DNA from: Gallibacterium genomosp. 1
GTDB taxonomy: Bacteria; Pseudomonadota; Gammaproteobacteria; Enterobacterales; Pasteurellaceae
Assembly (NCBI RefSeq): GCF_000771875.1
Contig: NZ_JPXX01000003.1
Location: forward strand, 1 to 64,000
DNA: 64,000 nucleotides
Direction of reading: 5' to 3'
The translations under genes were made by a program, and so were the position numbers. This document shows, one piece after another, positions 19,665 through 28,661 of the stretch. A model generated the notes under the pieces. That model did no database searches. It saw nothing but the letters and a program-made list of their open reading frames with translations, and was not told where the DNA came from. Positions within the stretch are counted from its first letter, which is position 1; each line of letters opens with the position of its first letter.

Positions 19665-19724
19665 GCGATTTACGCTTTTGGCTAAATTGTGCCTGAAAGT
19701 TTTCGCTAAAACCGAAAAAATCGC
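19665..19724 (-). promoter_or_regulatory. Folded leader of carAB (three-way junction)
   Basis: On the carA mRNA side GCGATTT (19718-19724) pairs with AAATCGC (19665-19671). Between them are two internal stems, GTTTT/AAAAC (19699-19703 with 19708-19712) and GGC/GCC (19680-19682 with 19691-19693). The fold lies 76 bases before the start codon. No U-run terminator was seen, so regulation, if any, would act on translation or stability. The rest of 19590-19927 is the carA-mlaA divergent promoter region. Confidence 0.35.
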
Positions 19725-19806
19725 ATTATTTTAATTGAGCAAACGATTAAATACAATGTTTCAACCGCTAACAATCTTGTTTAATTGTTAATGTTGTAGT
19801 GTACTT

Positions 19807-19845
19807 TATGAAATAATATGCAATATTTTTGAATATTTATTCATT
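19807..19845 (-). promoter_or_regulatory. Tandem ArgR (ARG) boxes between carA and mlaA
   Basis: The right 18-mer (19828-19845) contains TGAATATTTATTCA, a perfect fit to TGAAT-WWWW-ATTCA. The left 18-mer (19807-19824) contains TGAAATAATATGCA, with two mismatches. Exactly three bases separate them, the spacing required by the ArgR hexamer. carAB is the expected target (about 220-240 bases from the start codon); mlaA starts 82 bases to the other side. Confidence 0.75.
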
Positions 19846-19927
19846 TAAGACAAGCGGTATTTTTGATTTAACGATTTTTTTCAGCCTGAAATTTGATTAG
19901 AATAAATAAAGTTTAGAGAAAAATAAA

Positions 19928-20683
19928 ATGGGAATGACTATGGTAAGACAATTGAAAAAAATATTATTTACTGCAATGGTAATAATTCTGGTTGGTGGTT
20001 GCTCAAGCCATCAGGATAATGGAGAACGCAGTGACCCATTACAGGGGATTAATCGTACAATGTGGAACGTAAATTATAATTATCTTGATCCCTATATTGT
20101 ACGTCCTATGGCTAAAGGTTGGCGTGATTATGTGCCACAACCAGTGAAAACAGGAATTATTAATTTTGCAGATAATTTAGATGAGCCTATGAGCTTTGTT
20201 AATCGATTATTGGAAGGTAATTTTAAACAAGCAATGGTGCATTTTGACCGTTTTTGGATTAATACGATTTTTGGTTTAGGAGGCTTTATTGATCTTGCCA
20301 GTGCAAGTGAACCATTAAAAAAGCAGGAAAAGCGTGAATTTGGTGATATGTTGGGGCATTATGGTGTTGGTACTGGTGCTTATGTGATGGTGCCAGGGTA
20401 TGGTGCTGCGACACCACGCCAGGACTTAGGGCATTTAGTTGATATGACTTATCCAATGTTGTCTTTTCTTGGACCTTGGGGGCTTTTGAAATGGGGAGTT
20501 CAGGGTATTGATAGTCGTTCTAGAGTATTAGATCAAGATGTTCTATTACAACGATCACAAGATCCATATGTTACTTATCGTGAGGCTTATTTCCAAAACC
20601 TTAAATTTAAAGTGAGTGATGGTAAGTCAGAAACGAAGACAAGTGAGAAGCTGGATAAAAATATTTTAGATGAAATCGATTAA
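19928..20683 (+). CDS. mlaA: Outer-membrane lipid asymmetry lipoprotein MlaA (VacJ)
   Basis: Removes misplaced phospholipids from the outer leaflet of the outer membrane and hands them to MlaC. The protein is 251 residues with a lipoprotein signal ending in the lipobox LVGG-C (Cys at about 25). The MlaA core is clear: DPLQGINRTMWNVNYNYLD, RWINTIFGLGGF-like FWINTIFGLGGFID, and the VPGYGAATPRQDLGH region. Alternative start codons at residues 4 and 5 exist. It is divergent from carA; the other mla genes are not nearby. Confidence 0.96.
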   Translation: MGMTMVRQLKKILFTAMVIILVGGCSSHQDNGERSDPLQGINRTMWNVNYNYLDPYIVRPMAKGWRDYVPQPVKTGIINFADNLDEPMSFVNRLLEGNFKQAMVHFDRFWINTIFGLGGFIDLASASEPLKKQEKREFGDMLGHYGVGTGAYVMVPGYGAATPRQDLGHLVDMTYPMLSFLGPWGLLKWGVQGIDSRSRVLDQDVLLQRSQDPYVTYREAYFQNLKFKVSDGKSETKTSEKLDKNILDEID

Positions 20684-20777
20684 TCTTTAATTTTATTGAT
20701 TGAAATTAATAACTACAGTCGAAGAATCCTTTACAGTAGTTGGCAGTTTAATTTTTGATTTAGAAAAGGATAAAAAT

Positions 20778-21272
20778 ATGGAAATGACATCCATTCAACG
20801 TTTAATTTTGGCTAACCAGTATGAATTAATGGCATTATTAAATCCAGAACAGGCAGTGCATTTTCGTCGGTTGAAAACAATTGTACAGTCAGGTTTTGCA
20901 AAAGAATTGCAAGAATTGGATAAAGGCTTCTCCTATTTGGGTGAAGCGGAATGTGATGCCGTACGAGATACTTTAGAGATGTATCACGCATTGCAGATTT
21001 GCTATAACAAATTACCGGATAAATCCGTGATTAGTGCTAACCAAATCAAGTTTATTGGTTATTGTGCTATTAGAGAGAAAAAATATTGTCAATATGTGAA
21101 ATTTTTACGAGAAAGTGAAAAACTTTATGCGGATGTTGAATTTTATGCAGATGATAGTGATGCACAAATCTGTATGGCAGAAAAATATCAAAAAATGTTG
21201 GCTGTTTGGCGTAGTTGTCCACACGAATACCACCTCAGTGCGGAAGAAATACATCGTATTTTGGTAGCTTAG
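20778..21272 (+). CDS. yfbU: YfbU family protein (UPF0304)
   Basis: A 164-residue soluble protein of unknown role. The start MEMTSIQRLILANQYELMAL matches the E. coli YfbU start (MEMTNAQRLILSNQYKMM), so the 26 extra upstream codons of the open frame are not used. MEMYHAL-like LEMYHALQ and the end WRSCPHEYHLSAEEIHRIL are also family hallmarks. An AAAAGGATA ribosome site precedes it. It lies downstream of mlaA on the same strand, 94 bases away. Confidence 0.93.
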   Translation: MEMTSIQRLILANQYELMALLNPEQAVHFRRLKTIVQSGFAKELQELDKGFSYLGEAECDAVRDTLEMYHALQICYNKLPDKSVISANQIKFIGYCAIREKKYCQYVKFLRESEKLYADVEFYADDSDAQICMAEKYQKMLAVWRSCPHEYHLSAEEIHRILVA

Positions 21273-21286
21273 CAAGAGTGCATGGC

Positions 21287-21318
21287 AAAAACGGTAGGTT
21301 TAAGTGCCTACCGTTTTT
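21287..21318. terminator. Bidirectional terminator between yfbU and the FNT gene
   Basis: AAAAACGGTAGG and CCTACCGTTTTT pair perfectly (12 bp) around an 8-base loop, with A- and T-runs built into the arms. Confidence 0.9.
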
Positions 21319-21320
21319 CT

Positions 21321-22160
21321 TTATTTGTTTGCCTGAATTTCTATTTCTTTATTAACTTGACCGTAAATCATCATCGTAAAGACAACTGTTCCACCCAGAA
21401 TATTGCCGAAACAGGTTGGCAATAAGAAAGTGATGAAGTAGTCATAAAGTGAAGCTTCACCTTGGAAAACAAGATAGGCAATTTCCGCTGAACCGACAAT
21501 AACGTGTGCAAAATCACCAAGAGCTATCAGATAAATAAAGAAGAAAATCATAATGAATTTTCCACTGTTGACTGATGGCATCATCCAAACGATAGAAGCA
21601 ATCAGTATCCCAGCAGGGATTCCTTTTAAAATATTTTCGGAAACAGTCATCTGTTTAACGTGCATTGCAATTTCGTGCATTGCATTGACAAATTCAGGGT
21701 TAAATGCTTGATGATTTTGTAAAAATAGTGCGGCTAATGCTGTGCCTATTAAGTTTGAAATAAGCACAATAGACCATAAACGTGCGACTGCTGCGACTTT
21801 ACGCCAAGTCAATGGATTAAACAGCGGTACAACAGTTGTGATAGTATTTTCCGTAAACAATTGCATTCGTCCGAGAATCACAAGTAGAAAGCCGACAGTA
21901 TATCCCATATTAGTGACCAACGGTGACCAGTTTTCGTTAGGCAAATAGGCGGTAAAAATTGCTTTAAAAACAAATGAGAATGTTACTACTAAACCGGCAG
22001 TAATACCGGAGAAGATAAGGGCTTTTGTTGGACGAGTTAGCTCTTCAATGCCATCCTGTCGAATAATTTCATATAATAATCGTGGACTAAGACGTTCATA
22101 TTCCTCAATCGCCATTTTATCTCGATAGGAAAGGGTTGAAGTATCTAATTCTGATTTCAT
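21321..22160 (-). CDS. Formate/nitrite transporter family protein (YfdC-like)
   Basis: Inner-membrane channel-like protein of 279 residues with about six membrane helices. A cytoplasmic N-terminal extension (LSPRLLYEIIRQDGIEELTRPT) precedes the first helix. It resembles the YfdC branch of the FNT family rather than FocA itself: GRMQLFTENTITTVVPLF at about residue 97 and HVIVGSAEIAYLVFQGE at about 218, where FNT proteins have the central His motif. Substrate (formate, nitrite or another small anion) cannot be read from sequence. Single gene, divergent from prfB. Confidence 0.85.
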   Translation of the reverse strand: MKSELDTSTLSYRDKMAIEEYERLSPRLLYEIIRQDGIEELTRPTKALIFSGITAGLVVTFSFVFKAIFTAYLPNENWSPLVTNMGYTVGFLLVILGRMQLFTENTITTVVPLFNPLTWRKVAAVARLWSIVLISNLIGTALAALFLQNHQAFNPEFVNAMHEIAMHVKQMTVSENILKGIPAGILIASIVWMMPSVNSGKFIMIFFFIYLIALGDFAHVIVGSAEIAYLVFQGEASLYDYFITFLLPTCFGNILGGTVVFTMMIYGQVNKEIEIQANK

Positions 22161-22340
22161 TGCGTTTCCTTTTTAGTTAAAAATTATAAAAATAATAGCG
22201 AAAACTATCTAAAAAATAGGGCGCATATCTTAACATAATGCAAAAATCACACCTAATTTTCTTGTTAAAGAAACTAGGCTAAAACAACGGAATATTTTAT
22301 AATCACGCGTTCTTGAAATAGAAAGAATAAATGAAAAGAT

Positions 22341-23439
22341 ATGTTTGAAATTAATCCTGTAAAAAATAAAATCAGTGATATTAGTGAAAGAACCTTGGCA
22401 CTTAGGGGGTATCTTTGACTTCGACAATAAAGTTGAACGATTAGAGGAGGTCAGTGCTGAATTGGAACAGCCGGATGTATGGAATAATCCGGAAAAAGCA
22501 CAGGCACTAGGAAAAGAACGTTCTTCATTAGAATCAGTGGTAAATACCATTAAATCTTTGCAACAAGGTTTAGATGATGTTGACGGATTATTAGAATTAG
22601 CAATTGAAGCAGATGATCAGGCAACATTTGATGAAGCTGTTGCCGAACTGGAACAACTGGAACAAAGTTTGGCTAAACTTGAATTTAGAAGAATGTTCAG
22701 TGGCGCCAATGATGCCGCTGATTGCTATGTAGATTTGCAAGCTGGTTCAGGTGGTACTGAAGCCCAAGACTGGACAGAAATGTTGTTACGGATGTATTTA
22801 CGTTGGGCAGAGAGTAAAGGATTTAAAACTGAATTAATGGAAGTGTCCGATGGTGATGTTGCTGGCATTAAATCAGCAACCATTCGTGTTAGTGGTGAAT
22901 ATGCTTTTGGTTGGTTGCGAACAGAAACTGGTATTCATCGTCTAGTGCGTAAAAGCCCATTTGATTCTAATAATCGTCGCCATACCTCCTTTAGTGCGGT
23001 ATTTGTTTATCCTGAAATTAATGATGATATTGATATTGAAATCAATCCGGCGGATTTACGCATTGATGTTTATCGTGCATCTGGTGCTGGTGGGCAACAC
23101 GTCAACCGAACTGAGAGTGCAGTGCGAATTACTCATATCCCGACCGGTATTGTAGTGCAGTGTCAAAATGATCGTTCTCAGCATAAAAATAAAGATCAGG
23201 CGATGAAGCAGTTAAAAGCTAAATTGTATGAGCTTGAATTGAAAAAGAAAAATGCTGAAAAACAGGCATTAGAAGAGAGTAAGTCGGATATTGGTTGGGG
23301 TAGCCAGATTCGTTCTTATGTGTTGGATGATGCACGTATTAAAGATTTACGCACTGGCGTTGAAAACCGCAATACACAAGCTGTATTGGATGGCGACTTA
23401 GACAGATTTATTGAAGCAAGTTTGAAAGCTGGACTATAG
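22341..23439 (+). CDS. prfB: Peptide chain release factor 2 with programmed +1 frameshift
   Basis: Reads UGA and UAA stop codons. Translation starts at 22341 ([10 protein letters not shown]), runs 25 codons to an in-frame TGA at 22416-22418 and continues in the +1 frame as [12 protein letters not shown]. The recoding site is the conserved AGGGGGTATCTTTGAC: an internal Shine-Dalgarno (AGGGGG), then CTT TGA C. The full product is 365 residues, the E. coli size. The peptidyl-hydrolysis motif GGQHVN and the RF2 anticodon-like SPF ([13 protein letters not shown]) are present. It lies directly before lysS, as in E. coli. Confidence 0.97.
22403..22419 (+). promoter_or_regulatory. prfB programmed frameshift site
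   Basis: The site has an AGGGGG Shine-Dalgarno-like stimulator, a TAT codon, slippery CTT and stop TGA followed by C. Low RF2 makes the ribosome slip +1 and make more RF2, an autoregulatory loop known from E. coli. Confidence 0.97.
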
Positions 23440-23536
23440 CTATGCAAGGTTTGTTTAGTAAATAAAATTGACTGATTTTAGTAAGAATTGAATAACGATT
23501 TGCAAGAATATGCATTAAAAAATTAAAGGTAAAAAA

Positions 23537-25045
23537 ATGACAGAACATACTCAAGAGTTAGATTTAAATGGAGAAATGCTTGCTCGCCGTGAAAAATTGG
23601 CAACCTTACGCCAAAAAGGCAATGCATTTCCGAACACATTCCGCCGAGACAGTTTAGCCGGTGATCTTCATCAACAATATGAAAATGAAGATGGTGAAGT
23701 ATTAAAAGAGAAAGCTATTCCTGTCAGCGTAGCAGGGCGTATTATGACACGACGTAAAATGGGAAAAGCTAGTTTTATCACGTTGCAGGATATGAGTGGA
23801 AAAATCCAACTGTATGTTGCTAGGGATTTATTACCGGAAGGTGTTTATGAAGAAATTATGGCGATGCTTGATCTTGGCGATATTGTTGGAGCAAAAGGAA
23901 CGCTATTCAAAACTAAAACTAATGAATTGACTGTACGCTGTACTGAGCTTGAATTGTTGACTAAAGCATTGCGCCCATTACCGGATAAATTCCACGGTTT
24001 AGCAGATCAAGAAATGCGTTATCGCCAACGTTATTTAGATCTGATTTCTAATGAAGAATCTCGTCGCACTTTTATTATTCGTTCAAAAGTGATTGCAGGT
24101 ATTCGTGAATATTTTATCGGCAAAGGTTTTATCGAAGTCGAAACCCCAATGTTGCAAGTGATTCCGGGTGGGGCGGCGGCACGTCCGTTTATTACTCACC
24201 ATAATGCGCTTGATATTGATATGTACCTTCGTATCGCACCGGAACTTTATTTGAAACGCCTTGTCGTGGGCGGTTTTGAGCGTGTATTTGAGCTAAACCG
24301 TAACTTCCGGAATGAAGGGGTTTCTGTACGTCATAATCCTGAGTTTACGATGATTGAATACTATCAAGCCTATGCAGATTATCACGATTTAATGGATAAT
24401 ACCGAAGAATTGTTACGCAAATTAGCTTTGGATATTTTAGGTACAACTATTGTGCCTTATGGTGAATATGAATTTGATTTCGGTAAACCGTTTGAACGTA
24501 TTACAATGCACGATGCGGTATTGAAATATGGTGCAGATAAAGGCATTGTTAAAGAAGATCTTTATGACTTTGAACGAGCTAAAGTGGTAGCTCAAAAACT
24601 TGGCATTGAAATTCAAAAGTCTTGGGGCTTGGGAAGTTTAGTCAATGCGATTTTTGAAGAGGTAGCGGAACATCACTTAATTCAGCCAACCTTCTTAATG
24701 GCTCACCCTGCTGAAATTTCACCGTTGGCTCGCCGTAATGATGAAAATCCAGAAGTTACGGATCGTTTTGAATTATTTATTGGTGGACGTGAAATTGGTA
24801 ACGGTTTCTCTGAGTTGAATGATGCGGAAGATCAAAATGAACGCTTTAACGCACAAGTAGCAGCGAAAGAAGCAGGTGATGATGAAGCAATGTTTAAAGA
24901 TGAAGATTTCGTGGTGGCGTTGGAACACGGTTTGCCACCAACAGCAGGTGAAGGCTTGGGAATCGACCGTTTGGCGATGTTGTTTGCTAATGCGGAATCA
25001 ATCCGTGATGTGATTTTATTCCCAGCAATGAAACATAAATCTTAA
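23537..25045 (+). CDS. lysS: Lysyl-tRNA synthetase, class II
   Basis: Charges tRNA-Lys. The protein is 502 residues: an N-terminal OB-fold anticodon domain (about 65-150, [20 protein letters not shown]), then the class II catalytic core. Motif 2 is seen as [20 protein letters not shown] (about residue 252), and motif 3 as [13 protein letters not shown] near the C-terminus. Downstream of prfB by about 100 bases, with its own terminator. Confidence 0.98.
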   Translation: MTEHTQELDLNGEMLARREKLATLRQKGNAFPNTFRRDSLAGDLHQQYENEDGEVLKEKAIPVSVAGRIMTRRKMGKASFITLQDMSGKIQLYVARDLLPEGVYEEIMAMLDLGDIVGAKGTLFKTKTNELTVRCTELELLTKALRPLPDKFHGLADQEMRYRQRYLDLISNEESRRTFIIRSKVIAGIREYFIGKGFIEVETPMLQVIPGGAAARPFITHHNALDIDMYLRIAPELYLKRLVVGGFERVFELNRNFRNEGVSVRHNPEFTMIEYYQAYADYHDLMDNTEELLRKLALDILGTTIVPYGEYEFDFGKPFERITMHDAVLKYGADKGIVKEDLYDFERAKVVAQKLGIEIQKSWGLGSLVNAIFEEVAEHHLIQPTFLMAHPAEISPLARRNDENPEVTDRFELFIGGREIGNGFSELNDAEDQNERFNAQVAAKEAGDDEAMFKDEDFVVALEHGLPPTAGEGLGIDRLAMLFANAESIRDVILFPAMKHKS

Positions 25046-25060
25046 AATTTTTTAGTAACG

Positions 25061-25093
25061 AAAAGGTTGGTTGTGAAAGGCAATCAACCTTTT
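25061..25093 (+). terminator. lysS terminator
   Basis: AAAAGGTTGGTTG pairs with CAATCAACCTTTT (one G-U pair) around TGAAAGG, and the T-run follows directly. Confidence 0.85.
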
Positions 25094-25096
25094 TGA

Positions 25097-25120
25097 TTTT
25101 TGCGATCTGCTCCACATTTT
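25097..25120 (+). promoter_or_regulatory. CRP-S (Sxy-dependent) competence site before ligase
   Basis: The core is TGCGA-TCTGCT-CCACA (25101-25116) with T-runs on both sides. TGCGA in place of TGTGA is the hallmark of the CRP-S sites that need Sxy. The second half is imperfect. It lies 75-90 bases before the ligase start, which leaves room for a promoter. The orthologous ligase of Haemophilus influenzae belongs to the competence regulon. Confidence 0.7.
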
Positions 25121-25190
25121 TTCTCTTTTTTTGCTTGTATGCCCGTCAAATACTTTATGCTGAACACCTGATATTTAAAGGAGAGCATAA

Positions 25191-26018
25191 ATGTATTATC
25201 TATATCTATTTTTAGGTTTAATTTCTTTTTCTGTGATGGCAAAAGAGTCGGTAATGTTATTGCAGGAGTATAAAGATCAAGATTTACAAGGTTGGGTGAT
25301 GAGCGAAAAACTAGATGGTGTAAGAGGATATTGGGATGGAGAAAAATTGTTTACTCGTCAGGATAATCTTTTGAATCCTCCGGGTTATTTTATTAAAGAT
25401 TTTCCACCATTTGCGATTGATGGGGAGCTATTCAGTGAGCGAGGCAAATTTGAGGAAATAACAAGTATTACTCGTTCTACAAAAGATAAAGGTTGGCATA
25501 AATTAAAATTATATGTATTTGATGTACCAAAAGAAAAAGGGGATTTATTACAAAGATTAGATGTACTTAGGAAATATTTGTTACAACATCCAACACCTTA
25601 TATTGAAATCTTACCGCAGATGCCGATAGAGAATAAACAAGCTGTTTATCAGTTTCTTGATCAAGTAGAAAGTTTAGGTGGAGAAGGGGTTGTGGTAAGA
25701 AATCCGAAAGCGAATTATATCGTAGGGAGAAGTAGCCAAATTTTAAAGTTGAAACGTCATCAAGATGAAGAGTGTACTGTGATAGCTCACCATAAAGGAA
25801 AAGGACAGTTTCATAATGTGATGGGATCATTAACTTGTGAAAATGAACAGGGGCAATTTAAAATTGGTTCTGGTTTCAGTTTAGCTGATCGGGCTAATCC
25901 GCCGGCGATTGGTTCGATAATTACTTATAAATATCGTGGGCTAACCAAAAACGGTAAACCAAAATTTGCTACTTATTGGCGTCAACGTTCGTCAATGTCA
26001 TCTGTTGAAACTAATTGA
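25191..26018 (+). CDS. ligA: Exported ATP-dependent DNA ligase (LigE type)
   Basis: Small ATP-dependent ligase of 275 residues with an N-terminal signal peptide (MYYLYLFLGLISFSVMA), so it probably works in the periplasm. Motif I is SEKLDGVRGYW (adenylated Lys at about residue 40). Motif III is AIDGELF, motif IV GGEGVVVR, and motif V ILKLKRH. The C-terminal OB domain includes IITYKYRGLTKNGKPKFATYWR. It is a minimal ligase without extra DNA-binding domains. The CRP-S site upstream suggests a role with incoming DNA during transformation, but the exact job is unknown. The symbol follows Haemophilus usage and is not the NAD-dependent LigA. Its 3' end overlaps convergent yqfB by 37 bases. Confidence 0.92.
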   Translation: MYYLYLFLGLISFSVMAKESVMLLQEYKDQDLQGWVMSEKLDGVRGYWDGEKLFTRQDNLLNPPGYFIKDFPPFAIDGELFSERGKFEEITSITRSTKDKGWHKLKLYVFDVPKEKGDLLQRLDVLRKYLLQHPTPYIEILPQMPIENKQAVYQFLDQVESLGGEGVVVRNPKANYIVGRSSQILKLKRHQDEECTVIAHHKGKGQFHNVMGSLTCENEQGQFKIGSGFSLADRANPPAIGSIITYKYRGLTKNGKPKFATYWRQRSSMSSVETN

Positions 26019-26311
26019 TAATGAATAACAAAAAGTTGTTCGGCATCAGGATAAATTTGACGAATTACTTTTTTTAGCTCGGTTAGTGTCATATTTTCCT
26101 GCTGTGCGTGTTTTTCTGTTAGTTGTGAAAATTGAATTGGTGTTACAGAGAGGATTTTAATTTTGGCGAACCACTGATGTTGTTCAAACGTAAAAACATC
26201 AATGATACTGCCGATTTTAAAATCTTTTTCACTATTATCACGAATAGTAATGGTTTTACTACCATTAAGTATGTTCTCTCTAAAGCATTGATAAAAAGTG
26301 ATTTCCATCAT
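25982..26311 (-). CDS. yqfB: ASCH-domain protein YqfB (N4-acetylcytidine amidohydrolase family)
   Basis: The protein is 109 residues. It matches YqfB: ITFYQCFRENILNGSKTITIRD at the N-terminus and LTEKHAQQENMTLTELKKVI in the middle. The E. coli protein hydrolyses N4-acetylcytidine; the conserved KTITIRD region carries the catalytic Lys/Thr. The start is a pair of ATG codons that overlap the yicG stop as TAATGATG, so it is translationally coupled to yicG. Eleven upstream codons of the open frame lie inside yicG and are not used. It overlaps the ligase 3' end, tail to tail. Confidence 0.92.
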   Translation of the reverse strand: MMEITFYQCFRENILNGSKTITIRDNSEKDFKIGSIIDVFTFEQHQWFAKIKILSVTPIQFSQLTEKHAQQENMTLTELKKVIRQIYPDAEQLFVIHYQLVSTDDIDER

Positions 26312-26964
26312 TATTTTTTCCTTTTTGGTAATTTTTCTACCCACGACCAGTTTTTATCTTCCTGATAATCAAAAACAGGGAGTCCTAAGCCAAATCGGAT
26401 AGCTAGCAAACGTAATAAGAAACCGGTCACTAACGTGATTAAAATCACAATATCTTGTGAGATATTGGTATGTTGTAGTCCTATATAGATAGCGGTAGCA
26501 AGAAAAGCGATACTGGCATAAAGTTCTTTTTGAAAAACCAATGGAATACGGTTGCAGAGTAGATCCCTCAGTACACCGCCAAAGGCTCCTGTGATGATAG
26601 CGGCAACAGAGGCGATAATAAAACCATGCCCCATAGTGAGAGCAACTTGTGCGCCAATAATGGAAAATACGATTAAACCTAGTGCATCCAAAATTAAGAA
26701 AACCGCTTTTAAATAACGCATTAATGGCGCAATGATCACGGTTAATACCGCTGCGCCGGCAACGATAACGATATATTCCGGATGTTTTACCCAACCTAAT
26801 GGATAATGACCTAAGAGAACATCCCTAACAGAACCACCACCAATAGCGGTAACGGAGGCAATAATAATAACGCCGAAAATATCCATTTTTTCTCTGCCGG
26901 CAGCTAAAGCGCCGGTGATTGATTCGGCAGTAATTCCAATTAAATAGAGAATGGTGAGTAGCAT
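26311..26964 (-). CDS. yicG: TRIC-type cation channel family protein YicG (UPF0126)
   Basis: Inner-membrane protein of 217 residues with about seven membrane segments in two repeats, each carrying a GGG/RD motif: TAIGGGSVRDVLLGHYPLGW (about residues 39-58) and TGAFGGVLRDLLCNRIP (about 125). These are the glycine-rich kinks of bacterial TRIC-like channels. The N-terminus is closest to E. coli YicG. Operon with yqfB. The 352 bases upstream (26965-27316) hold no gene that I can support, only AT-rich promoter sequence. Confidence 0.9.
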   Translation of the reverse strand: MLLTILYLIGITAESITGALAAGREKMDIFGVIIIASVTAIGGGSVRDVLLGHYPLGWVKHPEYIVIVAGAAVLTVIIAPLMRYLKAVFLILDALGLIVFSIIGAQVALTMGHGFIIASVAAIITGAFGGVLRDLLCNRIPLVFQKELYASIAFLATAIYIGLQHTNISQDIVILITLVTGFLLRLLAIRFGLGLPVFDYQEDKNWSWVEKLPKRKK

Positions 26965-27316
26965 AATCTTATTGAACGATGATTCAGTATGGAAGATTGT
27001 ACTAGAAACTCTACCATTTCGTTAGTTTTGTTTATTGAGTTTATTGGTAAAAAGTTTTTATGTATAAAAGATAGTCAAATAAAATAATAGGGAGCATTAA
27101 ATTTTAAAAAAATTAAACGCTAATAATTATTTTGGTTTAAAAACAAACCTCTTGTTATGATTATAAGTTAGTTTTTTATACTAAAAATAAACAATAATTC
27201 AGAATTTTATATAATAATGACTGACTATTTTAATTATCTCTTCCTGTTGCTTTCAAAAAACATTTGTGATGATATTACAAAACTGTTTCATTTATATTAA
27301 AAAAAGAGACTAATTT

Positions 27317-28573
27317 ATGACAGCATCAATAACGACTGAAGAGCAGTCCTCTACATTAAAAAGTCGTCTTTCTGCACTAGGTCCAGGAATTTTAATGGCT
27401 TCTGCTGCGGTAGGCGGTTCTCACCTTATTGCTTCAACACAAGCGGGTGCAATTTATGGTTGGCAGTTAGCGATAATTATTATTTTAGCAAATCTGTTTA
27501 AGTATCCGTTTTTCCGTTTTGGTGTGCAGTATACGCTAGATACAAATAAGACCTTGCTTGAAGGCTATAAAGAGAAAGGAACAGCTTATTTATTCATCTT
27601 TTTTTTATTGAATGTTTTTTCTACAGTAATTAACACGGCCGCTGTATCTTTATTGTCCGCTGTTATTTTATCTTTTGTTGTACCATTACCTGTGCCAACG
27701 TTAAGTTTAACAGTATTAGTGGTGAGTACTGCGATTCTTTTATTCGGGCAATATCGACTTTTGGATGGCTTATCCAAGTTCGTGATGATTTGCCTTACTT
27801 TAGCTACTGTGTTAGCGGTTGCGATTGCTGCTTCTCGTGGTGCGGTTGCTCCGGCAGGTTATGTGGGTGAAAGCCCGTGGCAGTTAGGTGCATTAGCGTT
27901 TATTGTGGCGTTAATGGGATGGATGCCGGCACCGATTGAAATTTCTGCTATCAATTCAATGTGGGTGGTAGCGAAAAAACGCATAACCAAAGTTTCTTAT
28001 CGAGATGGTATTTTTGATTTTAATGTGGGTTATATTGGTACTGCATTATTGGCTTTAGTATTTTTGGCATTAGGTGCTTTGGTTCAATATGGTTCAGGCA
28101 TACCAGTTGAAATGGTGGGAGGAAAATATATTGCCCAATTAATTGGTATGTATGCGACAACTATTGGCGATTGGGCTAGGGGATTAATTGCATTGATTGC
28201 TTTCCTATGTATGTTTGGAACAACGCTTACTGTTATTGATGGTTACTCTCGTTCAAATATCGAAAGTTTGCGTATTTTATTGAAGAAGAAAGGTACAAGA
28301 GCCAGTTATTTGAATATTGCATTCGTTGCGGCATCTATTTCCGGAGCATTGATTATTTTCTTCTTTAATAATGCATTAGGACCAATGCTTAAATTTGCAA
28401 TGATAGCTTCATTTGTTACCACTCCTGTATTTGCTACTTTGAATTTGTTATTAGTGTTAAAAGGTGAACATAAAGTGAAGGGCGGACTATTGTGGCTTTC
28501 TCTTATTGGTTTGTTATACCTTACCGTATTTACCTTATTATTTATTATTTATCAGATGGGATGGTTAAGTTAA
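27317..28573 (+). CDS. Divergent Nramp-family transporter lacking the canonical metal site
   Basis: Inner-membrane protein of 418 residues with about 11 membrane helices. The overall Nramp pattern is visible: LGPGILMASAAVGGSHLIAS at helix 1, ALMGWMPAPIEISAINSMW at helix 6. True Mn/Fe Nramps have DPGN in helix 1 and MPH in helix 6. Here these read AVGGSHLI and MPAPIEIS, so the Asp and Asn ligands and the His are missing while the Met remains. A different substrate than Mn2+ is therefore likely, but none can be named. Monocistronic with a terminator. No MntR or Fur box was recognised upstream. Confidence 0.82.
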   Translation: MTASITTEEQSSTLKSRLSALGPGILMASAAVGGSHLIASTQAGAIYGWQLAIIIILANLFKYPFFRFGVQYTLDTNKTLLEGYKEKGTAYLFIFFLLNVFSTVINTAAVSLLSAVILSFVVPLPVPTLSLTVLVVSTAILLFGQYRLLDGLSKFVMICLTLATVLAVAIAASRGAVAPAGYVGESPWQLGALAFIVALMGWMPAPIEISAINSMWVVAKKRITKVSYRDGIFDFNVGYIGTALLALVFLALGALVQYGSGIPVEMVGGKYIAQLIGMYATTIGDWARGLIALIAFLCMFGTTLTVIDGYSRSNIESLRILLKKKGTRASYLNIAFVAASISGALIIFFFNNALGPMLKFAMIASFVTTPVFATLNLLLVLKGEHKVKGGLLWLSLIGLLYLTVFTLLFIIYQMGWLS

Positions 28574-28591
28574 AACTTTATTTTTATCACT

Positions 28592-28615
28592 AAGACGGTA
28601 ATTGTTTACCGTCTT
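28592..28615 (+). terminator. Terminator of the Nramp-like gene
   Basis: AAGACGGTAA and TTACCGTCTT pair perfectly around a 4-base loop, with T-runs after it. Confidence 0.88.
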
Positions 28616-28661
28616 TTCTTTGTTTATGATAAACACTTTTAACTAAAAAGTGAGCAGAATG

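Noticed and set aside
27265-27280. CRP site before the Nramp-like gene
   Set aside because: TGTGA is followed by TACAA at the second half, only a poor match.
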